A DNA stretch of 64,000 nucleotides from Piezodorus guildinii (Eukaryota > Arthropoda > Insecta > Hemiptera > Pentatomidae): assembly GCA_023052935.1 (NCBI GenBank), contig CM041294.1, positions 20,732,635-20,796,634 on the forward strand. The letters run 5' to 3'. The notes below the pieces were generated by a model that made no database searches, was not told where the DNA came from, and was given only the letters and a program-made list of their open reading frames with translations. Position numbers and translations under genes: made by a program. Of the stretch, positions 34,061 through 46,205 are shown in pieces; within the stretch, counting starts at the first letter, position 1, and every line of letters starts with the position of its first letter.

Positions 34061-34924
34061 ATTATAAAATTAAGTGTATCATCGAAATTGAATAAAAAAT
34101 GTACAGCGTGAAGCTGGTCTGAAATTGCAAATTTTTCAACTTTTAGGTTCGAAAACTTTTTCAGGTAGAGGGTGAAACATCCCCTTCACCTTCTCTTGAC
34201 GTAAGGTCGATTCTTGTAGTCAATTTCTTGCTTTCAATCAAAGGTTAATTAAACCTTTAAGGTTTACTTAAATGTCAAAAACGATCTTAGGCAGCTAATA
34301 TTGACGTTTAATAAGGGAAGAGTTATTTAAGTATCTCTTTGAAGCTAATACAAAATGCGAAATGAGGAATAATTAATTATAAACATTTTTAATTATATAT
34401 TCAAAACGTTCATAATACACTCCGTTGGTGACGTGAATCAGAGGTAAAACAGACGTCCTACCTTATACAGTACACCTGACCTAATTAACGGTGCTGTTGA
34501 AAGTCAGGGGTTTGTAACTGATTAGAACCATTGTGCCTGTGACGTGTGGCTATCTGCACATCTCTGTCTCCCCAGCCCAACTGGTTGTTTCATGCACCGA
34601 GCAAAAGTTCCTCCTTTGCCTGTCAATTTTTAAAGAATCGATAGTTTTCCAATAGTTTATTAATTTTTTTTTCTTTTAAACTAATATATTAATAACAATT
34701 TATTTAATTCGTACGTTGTCATGACGAAATATAAAAATAACATTTGCCTGATGATATAGACAAATATTATTAAGAAAAAAAAATTTAAAATCGATTAGAA
34801 TTTACAGATTTTTAAAAAATATAAATATATTTATTTAAATATACTAATTTATATACAAAATGAATGAAGATTTTATCTTAATATATAACGAACTTATCAA
34901 ACCATAAATATTCTAGACTCTGAT
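34061..34924. other. Unassigned AT-rich spacer
   Basis: No gene or element recognised. Confidence 0.4.
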
Positions 34925-35002
34925 TTATTTATAATAAATTCTTTATTTATTCTGGGACAAGTCCCTTCAGAATAATACTACATACAAATAAAATTGGAAT
35001 TT
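34925..35002 (-). mobile_element. LINE 3' tail (CR1/L2-like), short copy
   Basis: TTATTTATTCTGGGACAAG and TCCCTTCAGAATAAT match the terminal part of the LINE tails at 8385 and 51310. The Jockey element at 35015 inserted just beside or within it. Confidence 0.55.
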
Positions 35003-35363
35003 AAGTATCTTAGATTGAATTTAATTCAATTAATTCCTTGAGGAATGAGGTTACTCTTTCTAGTGCCGCTTTATTTTGAATAAAACCATGTTCTAAAGTG
35101 CGTTCAAGTGCGTTTTAGTGTTCAAAAACGTTTTTCTAAATGTTTGTTAACTTTTCCGGTAGTTTATAATAACTTATATTTGTCAAGCTTACGGAAAATC
35201 ACATGAGACAGATACAGGTTACAAATTTTTGTTAATATTCTTTGAACTCAATTAATTTCTTAGTTTTACAGTTTAATGCAGTGTTTCCAATCACTAAATT
35301 ACTAATTATTAGGCTCGTTTCGTTTTAGTGGAAGTGCTAATAAACAAAAATTCCACCCCATTG

Positions 35364-36707
35364 ATGGGGGAGCCGTCAGCGCCCGCGCTTTCGGTTAGTG
35401 AAATGGACACTCTTACTAACAGTGAAGAAAATAATGCATGGGAGCTAGTGATAGGAAGAAAAAGGCCTCTCAATAGTGATAAAGACACACCACATCAAAA
35501 ACGACCAAGTCAGGTTATTCCTACCAGCAACAGCTTTGATGTACTCACACAAACTACTGAACCAACAAATTTATCTGAACAAACGACAAACAAAAATGAA
35601 AAGGTACCCCCTATTTTTATCAATGGTGTTCAAAACTACTCTCATTTTGTGTCATTTTTAGAAAAAGAAGCAGGCCATCAAAAGTTTAAAATAAAATCAA
35701 CCCTGAAAGGTATAACTGTATACACAGACACCCCGACAACATACCGAAAACTCACTAGTGCACTAAGACAAAATGGTGCAGATTTTCACTCATACCAACT
35801 TTTAGAGGATCGTACCCCAAGAGTTGTGATCAAGGGTCTTCATCACACCATTGACAAAGAAATATTAAAAAACGAATTCAAGGAATTGGGATACGAAGTT
35901 ACGAACGTAACAAATGTAATTTCTCGATTTAAAACACCATTACCGATGTTCTTTGTGGACATCACAAAGTCATCATTTAACGAAAAAATATTTGAAATCG
36001 AGTATATTTATTACTCTCGAATAAAAATTGAAGAACCTCGAAAAAAGAGAACCATCCCACAGTGCTTAAGGTGCCAGCAGTACGGTCACACAAGATCATA
36101 CTGTAACCATCCACCGAGGTGTGTTAGATGTGGTCTTAATCATGTTAGCACTACCTGCACCAAGCCGAGAGACACCCCAGCTAAGTGTGCTAACTGTGGT
36201 GGAGAACACCCAGCAAACTATAAGGGCTGTCAGACTTTAAGGGACCTTAGAAATGCCAGAAGACAGTTCCAACGACCAACACACATTCAACCAGCGCAGA
36301 TGCCTCCTCGCTCAGAAGACTTCCCGACCCTCAGTCAGCCATCCCACTACCCTCCACCGCTGCAGCAACCTTCGCCCCTTCAGTATGCACCGCCTCCTCA
36401 GTACTCTTTACCTCTTCAGTATCCTCCAACTCCGCAAAATCATGTGCCAGCACAACCAGAAACCAGCTCTGGACCTCAGAAGCACCCTCTGCCAGCACAA
36501 CCGAGATTTAGCTCTGGACCTCAACAGCAACCAATACTGTCAGGTATGGGAAAAGGTATTACCCAGCAGGTACCTCCAACTGTAAGTAGTTCTTCCCAAA
36601 TGGTAGACATAATCAGAGAACTTAATAATCTTATCCACCCCCTTTTCAGTATTCTCCAACATTTATCACAGATTTCACAAGTGTGGTGCACATCATATGG
36701 ACCCTAG
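35364..36707 (+). CDS. Jockey ORF1, gag-like RNA-binding protein
   Basis: Start chosen at ATG 35364 (MGEPSAPALSVSEMDTL); the frame is open to GTG 35328, but no ATG lies further up. 447 residues. The middle part (PRVVIKGLHHTIDKEILKNE and after) has the gag pre-knuckle region of Jockey/I elements, which is RRM-like. Three zinc knuckles follow: CLRCQQYGHTRSYC, CVRCGLNHVSTTC and CANCGGEHPANYKGC. A Pro/Gln-rich tail (about residues 310-400) follows. It should package the element RNA. The stop TAG (36705-36707) overlaps the ORF2 start by 11 nt, ATG and TAG being in the same short stretch, which suits translation by re-initiation. Confidence 0.9.
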   Translation: MGEPSAPALSVSEMDTLTNSEENNAWELVIGRKRPLNSDKDTPHQKRPSQVIPTSNSFDVLTQTTEPTNLSEQTTNKNEKVPPIFINGVQNYSHFVSFLEKEAGHQKFKIKSTLKGITVYTDTPTTYRKLTSALRQNGADFHSYQLLEDRTPRVVIKGLHHTIDKEILKNEFKELGYEVTNVTNVISRFKTPLPMFFVDITKSSFNEKIFEIEYIYYSRIKIEEPRKKRTIPQCLRCQQYGHTRSYCNHPPRCVRCGLNHVSTTCTKPRDTPAKCANCGGEHPANYKGCQTLRDLRNARRQFQRPTHIQPAQMPPRSEDFPTLSQPSHYPPPLQQPSPLQYAPPPQYSLPLQYPPTPQNHVPAQPETSSGPQKHPLPAQPRFSSGPQQQPILSGMGKGITQQVPPTVSSSSQMVDIIRELNNLIHPLFSILQHLSQISQVWCTSYGP

Positions 36708-39390
36708 TCACTTAACAGTGGGTACCTTGTCAATACTCCTTTGGAACGCTAACGGACTTAACCAACATAGAACTGAGCTTGACTTATATTTGCATGAAAA
36801 TAGGACAGACGTAGCACTAATAACTGAAACTCACTTAACACCACGTTCAAAATTTTACATTCCAGGTTACATTATGTACCGAACAGACCACCCTGACAAG
36901 ACAGCACATGGTGGAACGGCTATACTGATTAGAGCAGTTCTTAAACATAACTCTGTAGAACTACCCATCTCACCGATAATACAATCAACAGGCATCACAC
37001 TTTACACTCAGCACCACACTCTTGCAGCTGTGTACTGTCCGCCAAGGTACGTTTTGACACCAACAATGTTTTCTGACTTTTTTAAACTATTAGGGAGATG
37101 CTTTATCGCTGGAGGCGATTTTAACGCCAAACACTACAACTGGGGTTCCCGGCTCTGCACCACACGAGGAGGGAATCTGTTAAGTGTCCTCCAAAATCTT
37201 TCATTGGACACAATCTCCCCAAATACCCCTACATACTGGCCAAATTCTCTACACAAAACTCCTGACTTACTTGACTTTTTTATAACTAAAGGACTTAGAA
37301 CTGTACCTCACACTGTTAAAACTGGCTTCGATCTTTGCTCTGATCACTCCTTAGTACACCTGATTCTTCATGATGAACCCTCAGAAGTAAATAAAAGACC
37401 ATCACTCACTCAGAAAAATATGGACTGGGATTTCTACAGAGTGTACTTAGAATCTCTTATTTCAATTCCTCTATCGCTGAAAACAGAGGAAGAACTTGAG
37501 ACGGCAGTTGATGTCTTCACCAAGTCTGTACAGAATGCAGCGTGGTCTTCATCTCAACCCAGCAACAAACATGCAACGAACTTACCTTGCTACCCACAAT
37601 ACATAAGGGACCTGATCAGAGCAAAGAGAAGAGCTCGTAAAGTGTGGCAAACAAACAGATTACCATCAGACAAACGGACATTTAACAAACTTAACAATGA
37701 ACTAAAACGAAAGATACAAAAATTCAACAGAACTACTTATGAATCTTACATTGAAAATTTAGGAACTGATGATGGAAGCTTATGGAGACACACAAAAAAC
37801 GCCTTAAAGCATCGCACGGTGTCGGCTCCTTTAAGGAGAGAAGACGGTTCCTGGGCCGTGTCGGATGAAGAAAAATCTGAACTCTTTGCTGACCATCTTT
37901 CATCTGTTTTCACACCACATACTGACGACACTAATAAAGAACACGACGAATTTGTACTCAAAACCTTAGACATTCCACTACAGCTCTCATTGCCTCCTCC
38001 TTCCTTCACTCCATCACAGGTCGCAGAACACATTAAAGACTTACAAAAAAAGAAAGCTCCTGGCCACGACCTTGTAAATGCTGTAGCACTCCAGCAAATG
38101 CCAAGAAAGGCTCTAGTGTTTCTCACGACTATTTATAATGCAATACTTAGGACTACAAAATTTCCAATTCAATGGAAATACTCTTACATTTCCATGATTA
38201 ATAAACCAAACTAGGACAAAAACAACCCCTCTTCCTACCGCCCAATTAGTTTGCTTTCTATTTGCTCCAAAATATTCGAAAAATTATTATACAAAAGATT
38301 AATAGACATACTAGGTGATAATCAAATAATACCCGATCATCAATTTGGATTTAGAAAATTCCACTCCACAACACATCAACTACACAGAGTGACTGATTTC
38401 ATTTCAACTGCGCTTGAGCAAAAATTATATGCAACAGGTGTATTCCTGGACGTAGCTCAAGCATTTGACAGAGTCTGGCACCAGGGTCTCCTGTTTAAAC
38501 TTAAAAAGATACTGCCACACACCTACTTTCTTATTATTCAATCATTTCTCTCTGACAGATTTTTCTCCGTCCGACAAGGTACAGAAACTTCTTCAATAAG
38601 ACCAGTGCTGGCAGGTGTGCCCCAAGGTTCAATACTTGCACCACTGCTATATATATTATACTCACACGACATACCAGAAAGTTCAAACATCCTGACGGCA
38701 ACATACGCAGACGACACTGCAATCTTATCAAAACATGAAGATCATACTCAAGCCTCACTGACTATACAACATCACTTACAAAAAGTACAGGATTGGTGCA
38801 AGCTGTGGAAAACAAGACTAAACTATGACAAATGCCAACATATGACATTTACACTAAGACGTGAAACCTGCCCACCAGTGTACATCGATAATATACCAAT
38901 ACCACAAACAGACAGTGTCAACTACCTTGGATTAACTTTTGACAGGAGAATGACTTGGGGCCCGCACATTAAGAAAAAACGAAAGACACTAAACCAAAGA
39001 AGTAGACTACTGCACACACTACTCAGACGACAATCAAAACTAAAATTAAGACAGAAACTTGCCACCTACACATACTTACTAAAACCAATATGGTCATACG
39101 CCTCTCAAATTTTCGGAGCTGCAAAAAAGACTCATATACAAAGACTTCAAACTTTTCAGTCAAAAATACTTAGACGAATTACGGAAGCACCTTGGTATGT
39201 TTCAAACACAACTTTACATACAGACTTGCACATGCCTACCGTCAGCGAATACATACGAACTCACTACTCTCGATTTCACAACAAATTACTAGGACATTAC
39301 AACCCTCTCATAGAACAAATGGCAACAACCAATATGCCCCACAACATCAGGAGAAGACTGAAAAGGTCATGGATGAGAGATCTTCTATAA
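36697..39390 (+). pseudogene. Jockey ORF2, endonuclease and reverse transcriptase, one in-frame stop
   Basis: 898 codons from ATG 36697 to TAA 39388, broken only by a TAG at codon 506 (38212-38214), between INKPN and DKNNPSSYRPISLLS. The endonuclease has LLWNANGL (Asn 17), TETHL (Glu 44), GGDFNAKHYNWGS and CSDHSLVH, all the expected metal and catalytic residues. The RT has VFLDVAQAFDRVW (Asp near 585), GVPQGSILAPLL and TYADDTAIL (YADD at about 670-673). The thumb and tail (RYSRFHNKLL-type) follow without a ribonuclease H domain, as in Jockey. The stop removes the catalytic RT from the main product, so this copy is inactive unless read through. Confidence 0.92.
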
Positions 39391-39420
39391 TCTTTTGAAT
39401 TAAAACATGCCACGGAAGAG

Positions 39421-39434
39421 ATACCACTGGGTAT
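39421..39434 (+). ncRNA. Conserved 3'-UTR hairpin of Jockey elements
   Basis: ATACC-ACTG-GGTAT forms a 5-bp stem with a 4-nt loop. Its homologues are ATACC-ATTG-GGTAT at 47685, CTACC-AATG-GGTAG at 15525 and CTACC-ATTG-GGTAG at 42970. The outer A-U pair is replaced by C-G in the other subfamily. It is probably a signal recognised by the element's RT. Confidence 0.75.
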
Positions 39435-39566
39435 TGTCATCTTCCTCATGCCTGACATGCCCCTTTTTATTGTAATAAATCTGACAGACAATCCACTGAT
39501 TGTTATATATATGTATAAACAGGTGTGGATAAAGAAATAAAGTTATAAAAAAAAAAGTATCTTAGA

Positions 39567-40720
39567 ATAAAAAAACAACAGAAATAAGTGATAAAATGAT
39601 AATAGTAGTAAATTAACAGGTGACTTCTAATAAAAATAAATTAAATAAAATATTTATATATTCATATACACAGGGATGACTAAAATAAATTTACAATCAT
39701 TATAAAAAGTCTAAAATAAAATACATAAATGTTTAAATAGGATGAATAATAAAATATAGAATATAGTTGTTTTTCTAAGCTCTATTTACAGATTTTTATT
39801 GCAATTTCCTAATTAATTGGGGTTATTTGAGAATTGAATAGACAGAAAGTGTTTGAGTCAACTCGATTTGAAGGTCGGAAGGGTATTAGAGTGACGGATG
39901 CAAAAAGGGAGTTAGAGTCGATGTGATCATTCCAAAAATATAGAAAAGTTCCTCTTTTAATTTAAACTTTATTTCAAGCTCTAAAAATCAAAAGCCATGA
40001 AATAAATGTTAGATAAAAATCAATATACAACAAAATGAATGTATAACCTTCGTGATTACAAAATTAATTGTAAAACCATAACTAGGATAAAATCATAAAT
40101 ATTTCCAAGAGCTCGTGAGAGTGAATTATAACTGGAGTATATTGTGTATATAAATGAAATCGGGTAACGTCACTAACAAGAAAATTATATTAGATAAATC
40201 GACATTTCTTTCAGATCATGGGTCGAAATATTATTGGTTGATGAAGAAACTACTGAGGTGATTGTCAATAACATATTGTTAAGTTGTGAAAACTAATTTT
40301 TTTTTTTTATTTTTATGATTTTTAATTGTTCAAAAAACGTTTTTCTAGGAAGTTGCAATTAAGGTACACAGTGTTTATCAGTAACCACTAGCAACCTAAT
40401 TGGTTGATGGAAGAGCCAATGTTATGTGATTATTCGACTTGACGTAATGGAATTTCTATCCGACTTCCTCCGAATGTAACTTCTCGACAAATTGGACAAT
40501 TTCCCTTCGCTAGTATTAAGTTATGCTATTCATCAGGTTAAGGTATTGGTAGAGCGGGGTACTTTCGGCTTAGAGGGCTTGTGGCCCTGTAAAAGCTGTT
40601 CCAATCATATGAAACTTACAAGTAGTATTAAACATTAAGTAATATCAATATCACTTCCTGGAGAGGATACTGCAAAGTTATATGGTGGACTTTCAATATA
40701 CCGAGGGTAAAAAAGAAATT
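39567..40720. other. Unassigned AT-rich spacer
   Basis: No gene or element recognised between the Jockey TSD and Jockey copy C. Confidence 0.4.
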
Positions 40721-40731
40721 AAACTATTATA

Positions 40732-41256
40732 ATCCTCACCCAAGACTGAAACGACAAGAAACTGCTCGAAGATATCGATCACTACAACACTTACTAGACA
40801 AACGTTCAAAACTTCCAGTATATTACAAAAGACTCATTTACATCACTATTATCAGACCTATTAGGATGTATGGAATCGAGCTTTGGGGCTCTACTAAACC
40901 ATCTAATTCCTCCCGCATCCAGTCCTCACAATCCAAAATCCTTCGCAAAATCCTGAATGCTTCTTATTTTGTTACAAATCAACTCCTTCATAATGACCTT
41001 AACATCCCATTTGTTGCAGACATAGCCCGTGATAGATACTCCTCTTTTCATTCTAAACTTCCTGCCCATACAAATCCACTTGTCCGTAATTTTTCTTCCT
41101 TAGATATCCCTGATAACCCTCCAAGGCGACTGAAAAGACCACTGGGTAGTTCGGTCTCAAGACATTTTCATGACTTTTTTTTTCATAACTCATATTTACT
41201 TATCGTGTTCTTTAATACAGTTGTAAATTACTATAAATTAAAAAAATAAATAAAAA
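40732..41256 (+). mobile_element. 5'-truncated Jockey-family LINE, copy C
   Basis: An 11-bp TSD AAACTATTATA (40721-40731 and 41257-41267) flanks it. The frame gives YGIELWGSTKPSNSSRIQS, QSKILRKILNASYFVTN and SSFHSKLPAHTNPLV, the end of the RT ORF as in copies A, B and D. A deletion near 41138 removes the last codons and the left half of the 3' UTR hairpin, leaving ACTGGGTAG. The tail is (AAAT)n and A. Confidence 0.9.
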
Positions 41257-41267
41257 AAACTATTATA

Positions 41268-41849
41268 GGGACAACGAAGTATATCAAGCATTTCTTTACA
41301 TTAATTAAGGCTAGTTTTAAAGAACATTACTTGAGAAACAATAAAAGAATACAAGAAAGCCGTAAGTTTAAGTCCAGAAAATCGTCGCAAAGTTTATCAA
41401 CATTTTATAAGCTTGAGAGACTTATTCAAATCTCTGGATTTAATTGATAATTAAGTAATTGTCTGATTGCTTGGCAAATGATTACATAACCAGTTATCTA
41501 GAAGCATAAAATCTCCAACTTGATTTTAATCTATTTAAAGGCATGGAAGCGAATTTCAAATCCAACTTCTTTTTTGGCGCATTTTGTTTATTTAACCTTC
41601 ATTAACATAACGTGGGGTGAATAGGAACAGTGGTGTGAAAGGGAACAAAACTTAAATATTATTTCAAAGTCGCTTGAATGCTACTTGCTTTACCGTAAAG
41701 GAATTGCTTCTGGTGTTATTTGTTGGCCACCCTGTAAATAATACGATTATATGGTTTTGTTCTGTTGGTAGTAATTTTGACTTTTTTTTTTTTCCTGCTT
41801 ATCTTATGCACTGCAGCTTTATTAGGCTTATTGTGCGTCGTCCATTCCG
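41268..41849. other. Unassigned spacer
   Basis: No feature recognised. Confidence 0.4.
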
Positions 41850-42620
41850 TTAATACAGGTCTAGTGCTTTGGTGAATCTGACCAAGCTATAGGGGTTAAT
41901 CAGTTCACACAACTTGGGATCTATAATACGGTCGCTGCCAAAATGGTAAAACCGTATCCTGGCAATCTCTGGACAACTGCATACCACATGGTATGCAGTT
42001 TCATCTTCCTTCTTGCAGAATCTGCAAGTAGGTGAGGCCACCAACCCCATATTATGGAGATGCCTGTTAGGCTGGCAGTGTCCTGTGTACAGTCCTGTCA
42101 CTCTCCTCAGAGTTATCCTCTCCATTGAGAGTAGTGAACTCTTTGCAGGGTTCTTCCAAGAACATCTTTGAGTGATACTGCTTTCCAATATCCCTCCAGT
42201 ATTGCCTAGATCTATTGCCAGCAGCCGCCTTGATCAAACCTTTAGCATAGCTGAGTTTTATTCCACAGACAGGTTCAGGTGTGGGGGGTAACAGAGCAGA
42301 ACCCCTCCTTGCGAGGCTATCAGCTCTCTCATTGCCTACGATGCCTGAGTGACCAGGTACCCAATAAACTCGGACTTTATTCAGCAGGGAAAATGCATTG
42401 AGATTTCTTTTGCATTTCTCTACTAATTTGGACCGAGTCATGTAAAACTACCCAGAGCCACGATTGCAGATTGACTATCGATATGGATAGTTAGAAACCT
42501 GCCTCTCGTCCCTTCAGAAATTAGGGTTTGAGCACATATAGCCATTACTTCAGCCTGAAAGACTGAAGTATGTTTAGCTAGAGAGATGGATATCCCTTCC
42601 CTGGATTTGTCCATTCAATT
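41850..42620 (-). pseudogene. LINE ribonuclease H domain fragment
   Basis: Minus-strand frames in order: SISLAKHTSVFQAEVMAICA (Glu of the RNase H site), RFLTIHIDSQSAIVAL (Asp), a stop, then RVYWVPGHSGIVGNERADSL (His and last Asp). After a frameshift comes TGLYTGHCQPNRHLHNMGL, then CRFCKKEDETAYHVVCSCPE, a CxxC..H..C zinc-binding end. This is the C-terminal third of a LINE with RNase H (I, R1/LOA or Outcast group). Stop and frameshift mean it is dead. Confidence 0.85.
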
Positions 42621-42658
42621 TTGGTCAATTTTGACTTATTAGTTTAACATGTGAAATT

Positions 42659-43095
42659 CGGAGTAGAGCTTTGGGGCTCTACTAAACCATCAAATTCTTC
42701 CCGTATCCAATCCCTACAATCCAAAATCCTGCGTAAAATCCTCAATGCTCCTTATTTTGTAACTAATAAACTGATCCACAAAGACCTTAATATTCCGTAT
42801 GTTGCTGATTTGGCCCGATCTAGATACCATTCCTTTCATGACAAACTCCATTCCCACCCTAATCCTCTAGTTTCAATCCTTTCTTCCTCTTCAATTCCCG
42901 ACAATCCTCCGAAACGTCTGAAAAGGAGATGGCCCTGAGACCTTCTAGTTTAAAATAGTTACAGGAGTGCTACCATTGGGTAGTTCTTCTACAAGTCTCT
43001 TCCATGTCATTTTTCTAATATCATATTTACTTGATGTATTTTTTTGAGTACAGTTGTAAATTTCAATAAATTATGTTTAAAAAAAACAAAAAAAA
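42659..43095 (+). mobile_element. 5'-truncated Jockey-family LINE, copy D
   Basis: A 13-bp TSD AACATGTGAAATT (42646-42658 and 43096-43108) flanks it. It encodes VELWGSTKPSNSSRIQSLQS, LRKILNAPYFVTNKLIHKDL and NPPKRLKRRWP to the natural ORF end. The 3' UTR has a perfect CTACC-ATTG-GGTAG hairpin at 42970-42983 and an A-rich tail. It landed next to the RNase H fragment. Confidence 0.93.
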
Positions 43096-43108
43096 AACAT
43101 GTGAAATT

Positions 43109-44407
43109 GTTTTCTTTTCCAAAAACTATACCTGTAAGTATGAAACTGTTGTCTATATATCTTATTTAGTATCTATTTACTGTTCTTCAAGTTATCTTCT
43201 TGCATAAAATTCCTTGCTCAATATATTATTTGCAACAGTTTTTTTAAGTTGTGGCATCCACTTTTCCTGGAGTGTAGGGTAAATAGGAAAACACCTGTTT
43301 TTGTTGCCATTCACCATAAACCTGGAATTGGATCATCAACGAATTATGCCATTTCAGGTGGCAAATGTTTACTTATTAAAGTATTTGTAAAAGCAATTAA
43401 GAATCTTTGATTTTATGTTTGTAATGTTTTAGAACCTGATGATGGAGGATACATTGGTTTGTTAGAAAACCGTTTGTTTAAAAAACAATCAAGCAAACTT
43501 AGAGGTTTGTCCCAGCTCAACGGGAAGCTTATTTTAGCCCTAGTGAAGTTATATTGAAGTTAGAAGAGCGAATCGGATCTTCTAGATCTCCAAGATTCAT
43601 GGGGTCTGTTTCGTTTATCAATGAGCTAAGCGCATATACCATTTACTGACATTTCTTCATCTTCCTAGAGAAGCGTGATGCTTTAGACCTTTTTCAGGAT
43701 ATAAGAGACCTAATTTCTATAATATAAGTGAATAAAGTGACCTTTTGGATTATTATTTTTAATCAAACTTAATCAACCTTTGTAATCGACCAAAAAAAAA
43801 TTACCACTGCTCAAAATTTGAGTGATTACGTTTCAAGATGCGTAGAATCCAAATAACAAATAAAAAAAAATCCGTTTGTCCCCCGTCCGCCGTCTGCGGC
43901 ATATCTCCGAAACTATAGGACTAATTTTTTTGAAATTCGCCACAAAAATACTAGTCCATTCAACGATGATTATAACTCAGTTATTTTTGAAGATAAACAA
44001 AAAATTATTAGTGTTTTTTTTCCACATAGATACGCTTATAACTAAGTTTAAGTTTTTTAAAAAGAGAAAAGTGTGTATAGAGTTTTAGAATCAGTAAAGC
44101 GCGATAAATAAAAAAAAATATATGTATAATCAAGTAACAGATTATAACCGAAAATCAGTTATTATTGAAGATAGAGAAAAATCGAAAAGATTTTCGTGAT
44201 CAAGACAACGCGAAGAACAAGTGCAAAAAAAACCATATACCACGATCACGTTACAGCTAGAATATATTGAGTAATTATGGGTATGCCTACTTCTACTGAA
44301 TTGCTATTGTTTATTTAACATAATAAAATGGCAACTTATTAGACTATGGTTAGAATTATGGTTGATGAAGAAAGTGATTTAAAAACAACTTAACCTATTA
44401 CTATAAT
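43109..44407. other. Unassigned AT-rich spacer
   Basis: No gene or element recognised. The short frame at 43876-44088 has no family signature. Confidence 0.4.
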
Positions 44408-44630
44408 TAATCTGACAAAGAGTGACGAAAAACCGATAAAACTAACTGATTATTTTAAATAATAATATAATAGATTTTTTTTTATAAAACACATGTTTCT
44501 ATAGAAATTTCATTTAATTAATTCTTTAATAGTTTTAATCTCTAACTCTATTTGAAAATTTTTTAATAGATTTATAAAACGTAAGGTAAGTGAAAGTCTA
44601 GTGTTGCCCGCACCAGATTTTTGTTATATA
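44408..44630 (+). repeat. R element, right-end fragment
   Basis: CTGATTATTTTAAATAATAA, then TAAAACACATGTTTC, then GGTAAGTGAAAGTCTAGTGT and GCCCGCACCAGATTTTT. Only the last 220 bp of R are present. Confidence 0.75.
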
Positions 44631-45072
44631 TATGTTCGAAAATTAGGTCTTTGCTAAAGAATTTAAATAGAACCAAGATGTTGCAGGAGTCAATAAAGGT
44701 GTAGGTACATCGAAATTATCAACATATTGTTTGCCTCAATTATTCTGTCTCGTTTAACTTACTTCTTATCAAGAAAATGACTGATAATAGGGTCAACCGG
44801 CCAGTTTTTCCTGCAATTAAGAGTGTCCGATTAATGGCGGTAGATAGGGATAAGCTGAAGCCTGAAATGGACCCTTTGCAACAGTATAATCCGTAGCTGA
44901 TAAAACTGAATGAACAATTATTTATCATGATTCGAATCTAGGCAGTTTAGAAAATAAGTGCTTTTAAGTAGCTGCTTAAGCTACTCCGTTAATTTTTGAG
45001 AAGAAAACACCCATTAGAATTCTGTACAACCCACTAACTGTCTTCTGTTCAGTAAAAATAGAGATCGTATTG
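44631..45072. other. Unassigned spacer between R copies
   Basis: No feature recognised. Confidence 0.4.
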
Positions 45073-45957
45073 TTACTTTCACTTACTATATATAGTAAGG
45101 GAAAGTATTGCGATCGTGAAAATTTTCGAATTGCAGTTTTCAACGAAAATACACATTTTAGGGTCCCCTGAGTCCAAATAACCAAGTCCCGAAAAAAGGT
45201 CTGTGTGTGTGTGGTAACTCCCGGGCGAAAACGGTAAGTCCTATGAAACTTAAATTTCATATTTAAGACAACTATACGCCCGAGACGTGACAAAACTTTT
45301 TTCATCAAAATGAGCTTACCAGAAGAACCACTTTATACCATGCTTTTGCACCTTTTTTCGATTTTCTCAAAAACGGTTCCGACGATTTTGGTTAAACTCG
45401 CTATATAGATGTAAAATGTATGTTAATATAATTTCGGTTTCATTCGGATTAAAATGGTCAGACAGGGCTTAAATGCCGATATTTTTAATTTTCTTTCTCT
45501 AAAGTACCTTTAATTTAGTTGATTCTATAAAAATAACTATATTATCTTGTTACTACTGATGAAAAACAGGTGAATATATAAATTGAATGAATTTGATAAC
45601 CAACTAAAGGAGAAAACAGAAAAAATATTTTTTTAATGCAATTTTTGGTTTTTGTACATAAGAGCAGTAATATACATGTATGATATACCGTTGGAAAGCT
45701 AAAGATTTTAGAAAAAATATTATCTTATACTCAAGCTTTTGAAAGTTAATAGAGAGCGATGAAAAGGAGATAAAACTAACTGATTATTTTAGATAATAAT
45801 ATAATAGATTTTTTAATAAAACACATGTTTCTTTAGGAATTTAATTTAATCAATTATTATAGGCTGCACTCATTTTTATCTCTAACTGTATTTGAAAATT
45901 TGTTAATCGATTTTAAAAACGGATGTAAGTGAAAGTCGTGTGTTGCCCGCACCAGAT
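45073..45957 (+). repeat. R element copy 3 (full length)
   Basis: Left end ACTTTCACTTAC followed by TATATATAGTAAGGGAAAG (a palindrome), then GTATTGCGATCGTGAAAATT. Right end GTAAGTGAAAGTCGTGTG and TTGCCCGCACCAGA. About 885 bp. It serves as the reference copy for the family. No ORF. Confidence 0.85.
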
Positions 45958-46205
45958 GTTGTCTATACCGATGGAAGGGCATGGAGTTAAATTGGCCAAG
46001 ATCAAGAAAGCTGTCAGGTCATACCTAATCTTCTAGGTACTCATTTTAAAGGAGCTAGGTGTGCCCAAGGACCGACAGAAGATTACAAAAGAGAACTCGG
46101 CGACTTATCTTTTGTCGACAGCTATAGCGAGATTATACCTATTAGTGGTCAAATTGAACTTAGATATTACCATAGTTATAGAGATTATTTAGTTATATTC
46201 TTGTT

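Larger units (their letters stand above)
35015..39554 (+). mobile_element. Full-length Jockey-clade non-LTR retrotransposon
   Basis: A 12-bp direct repeat AAGTATCTTAGA flanks it (35003-35014 and 39555-39566). It has a 5' UTR of about 350 bp, a gag-like ORF1, an ORF2 with endonuclease and RT, a 3' UTR of about 160 bp with a hairpin at 39421-39434, and a short A-tail. About 4.54 kb. The perfect TSD and near-intact ORFs point to a recent insertion. Confidence 0.93.

Noticed and set aside
43437..43485. CCTGATGATGG followed later by GAAAACCG
   Set aside because: The spacing and stems do not fit the Penelope motif; no second half or inverted partner nearby.
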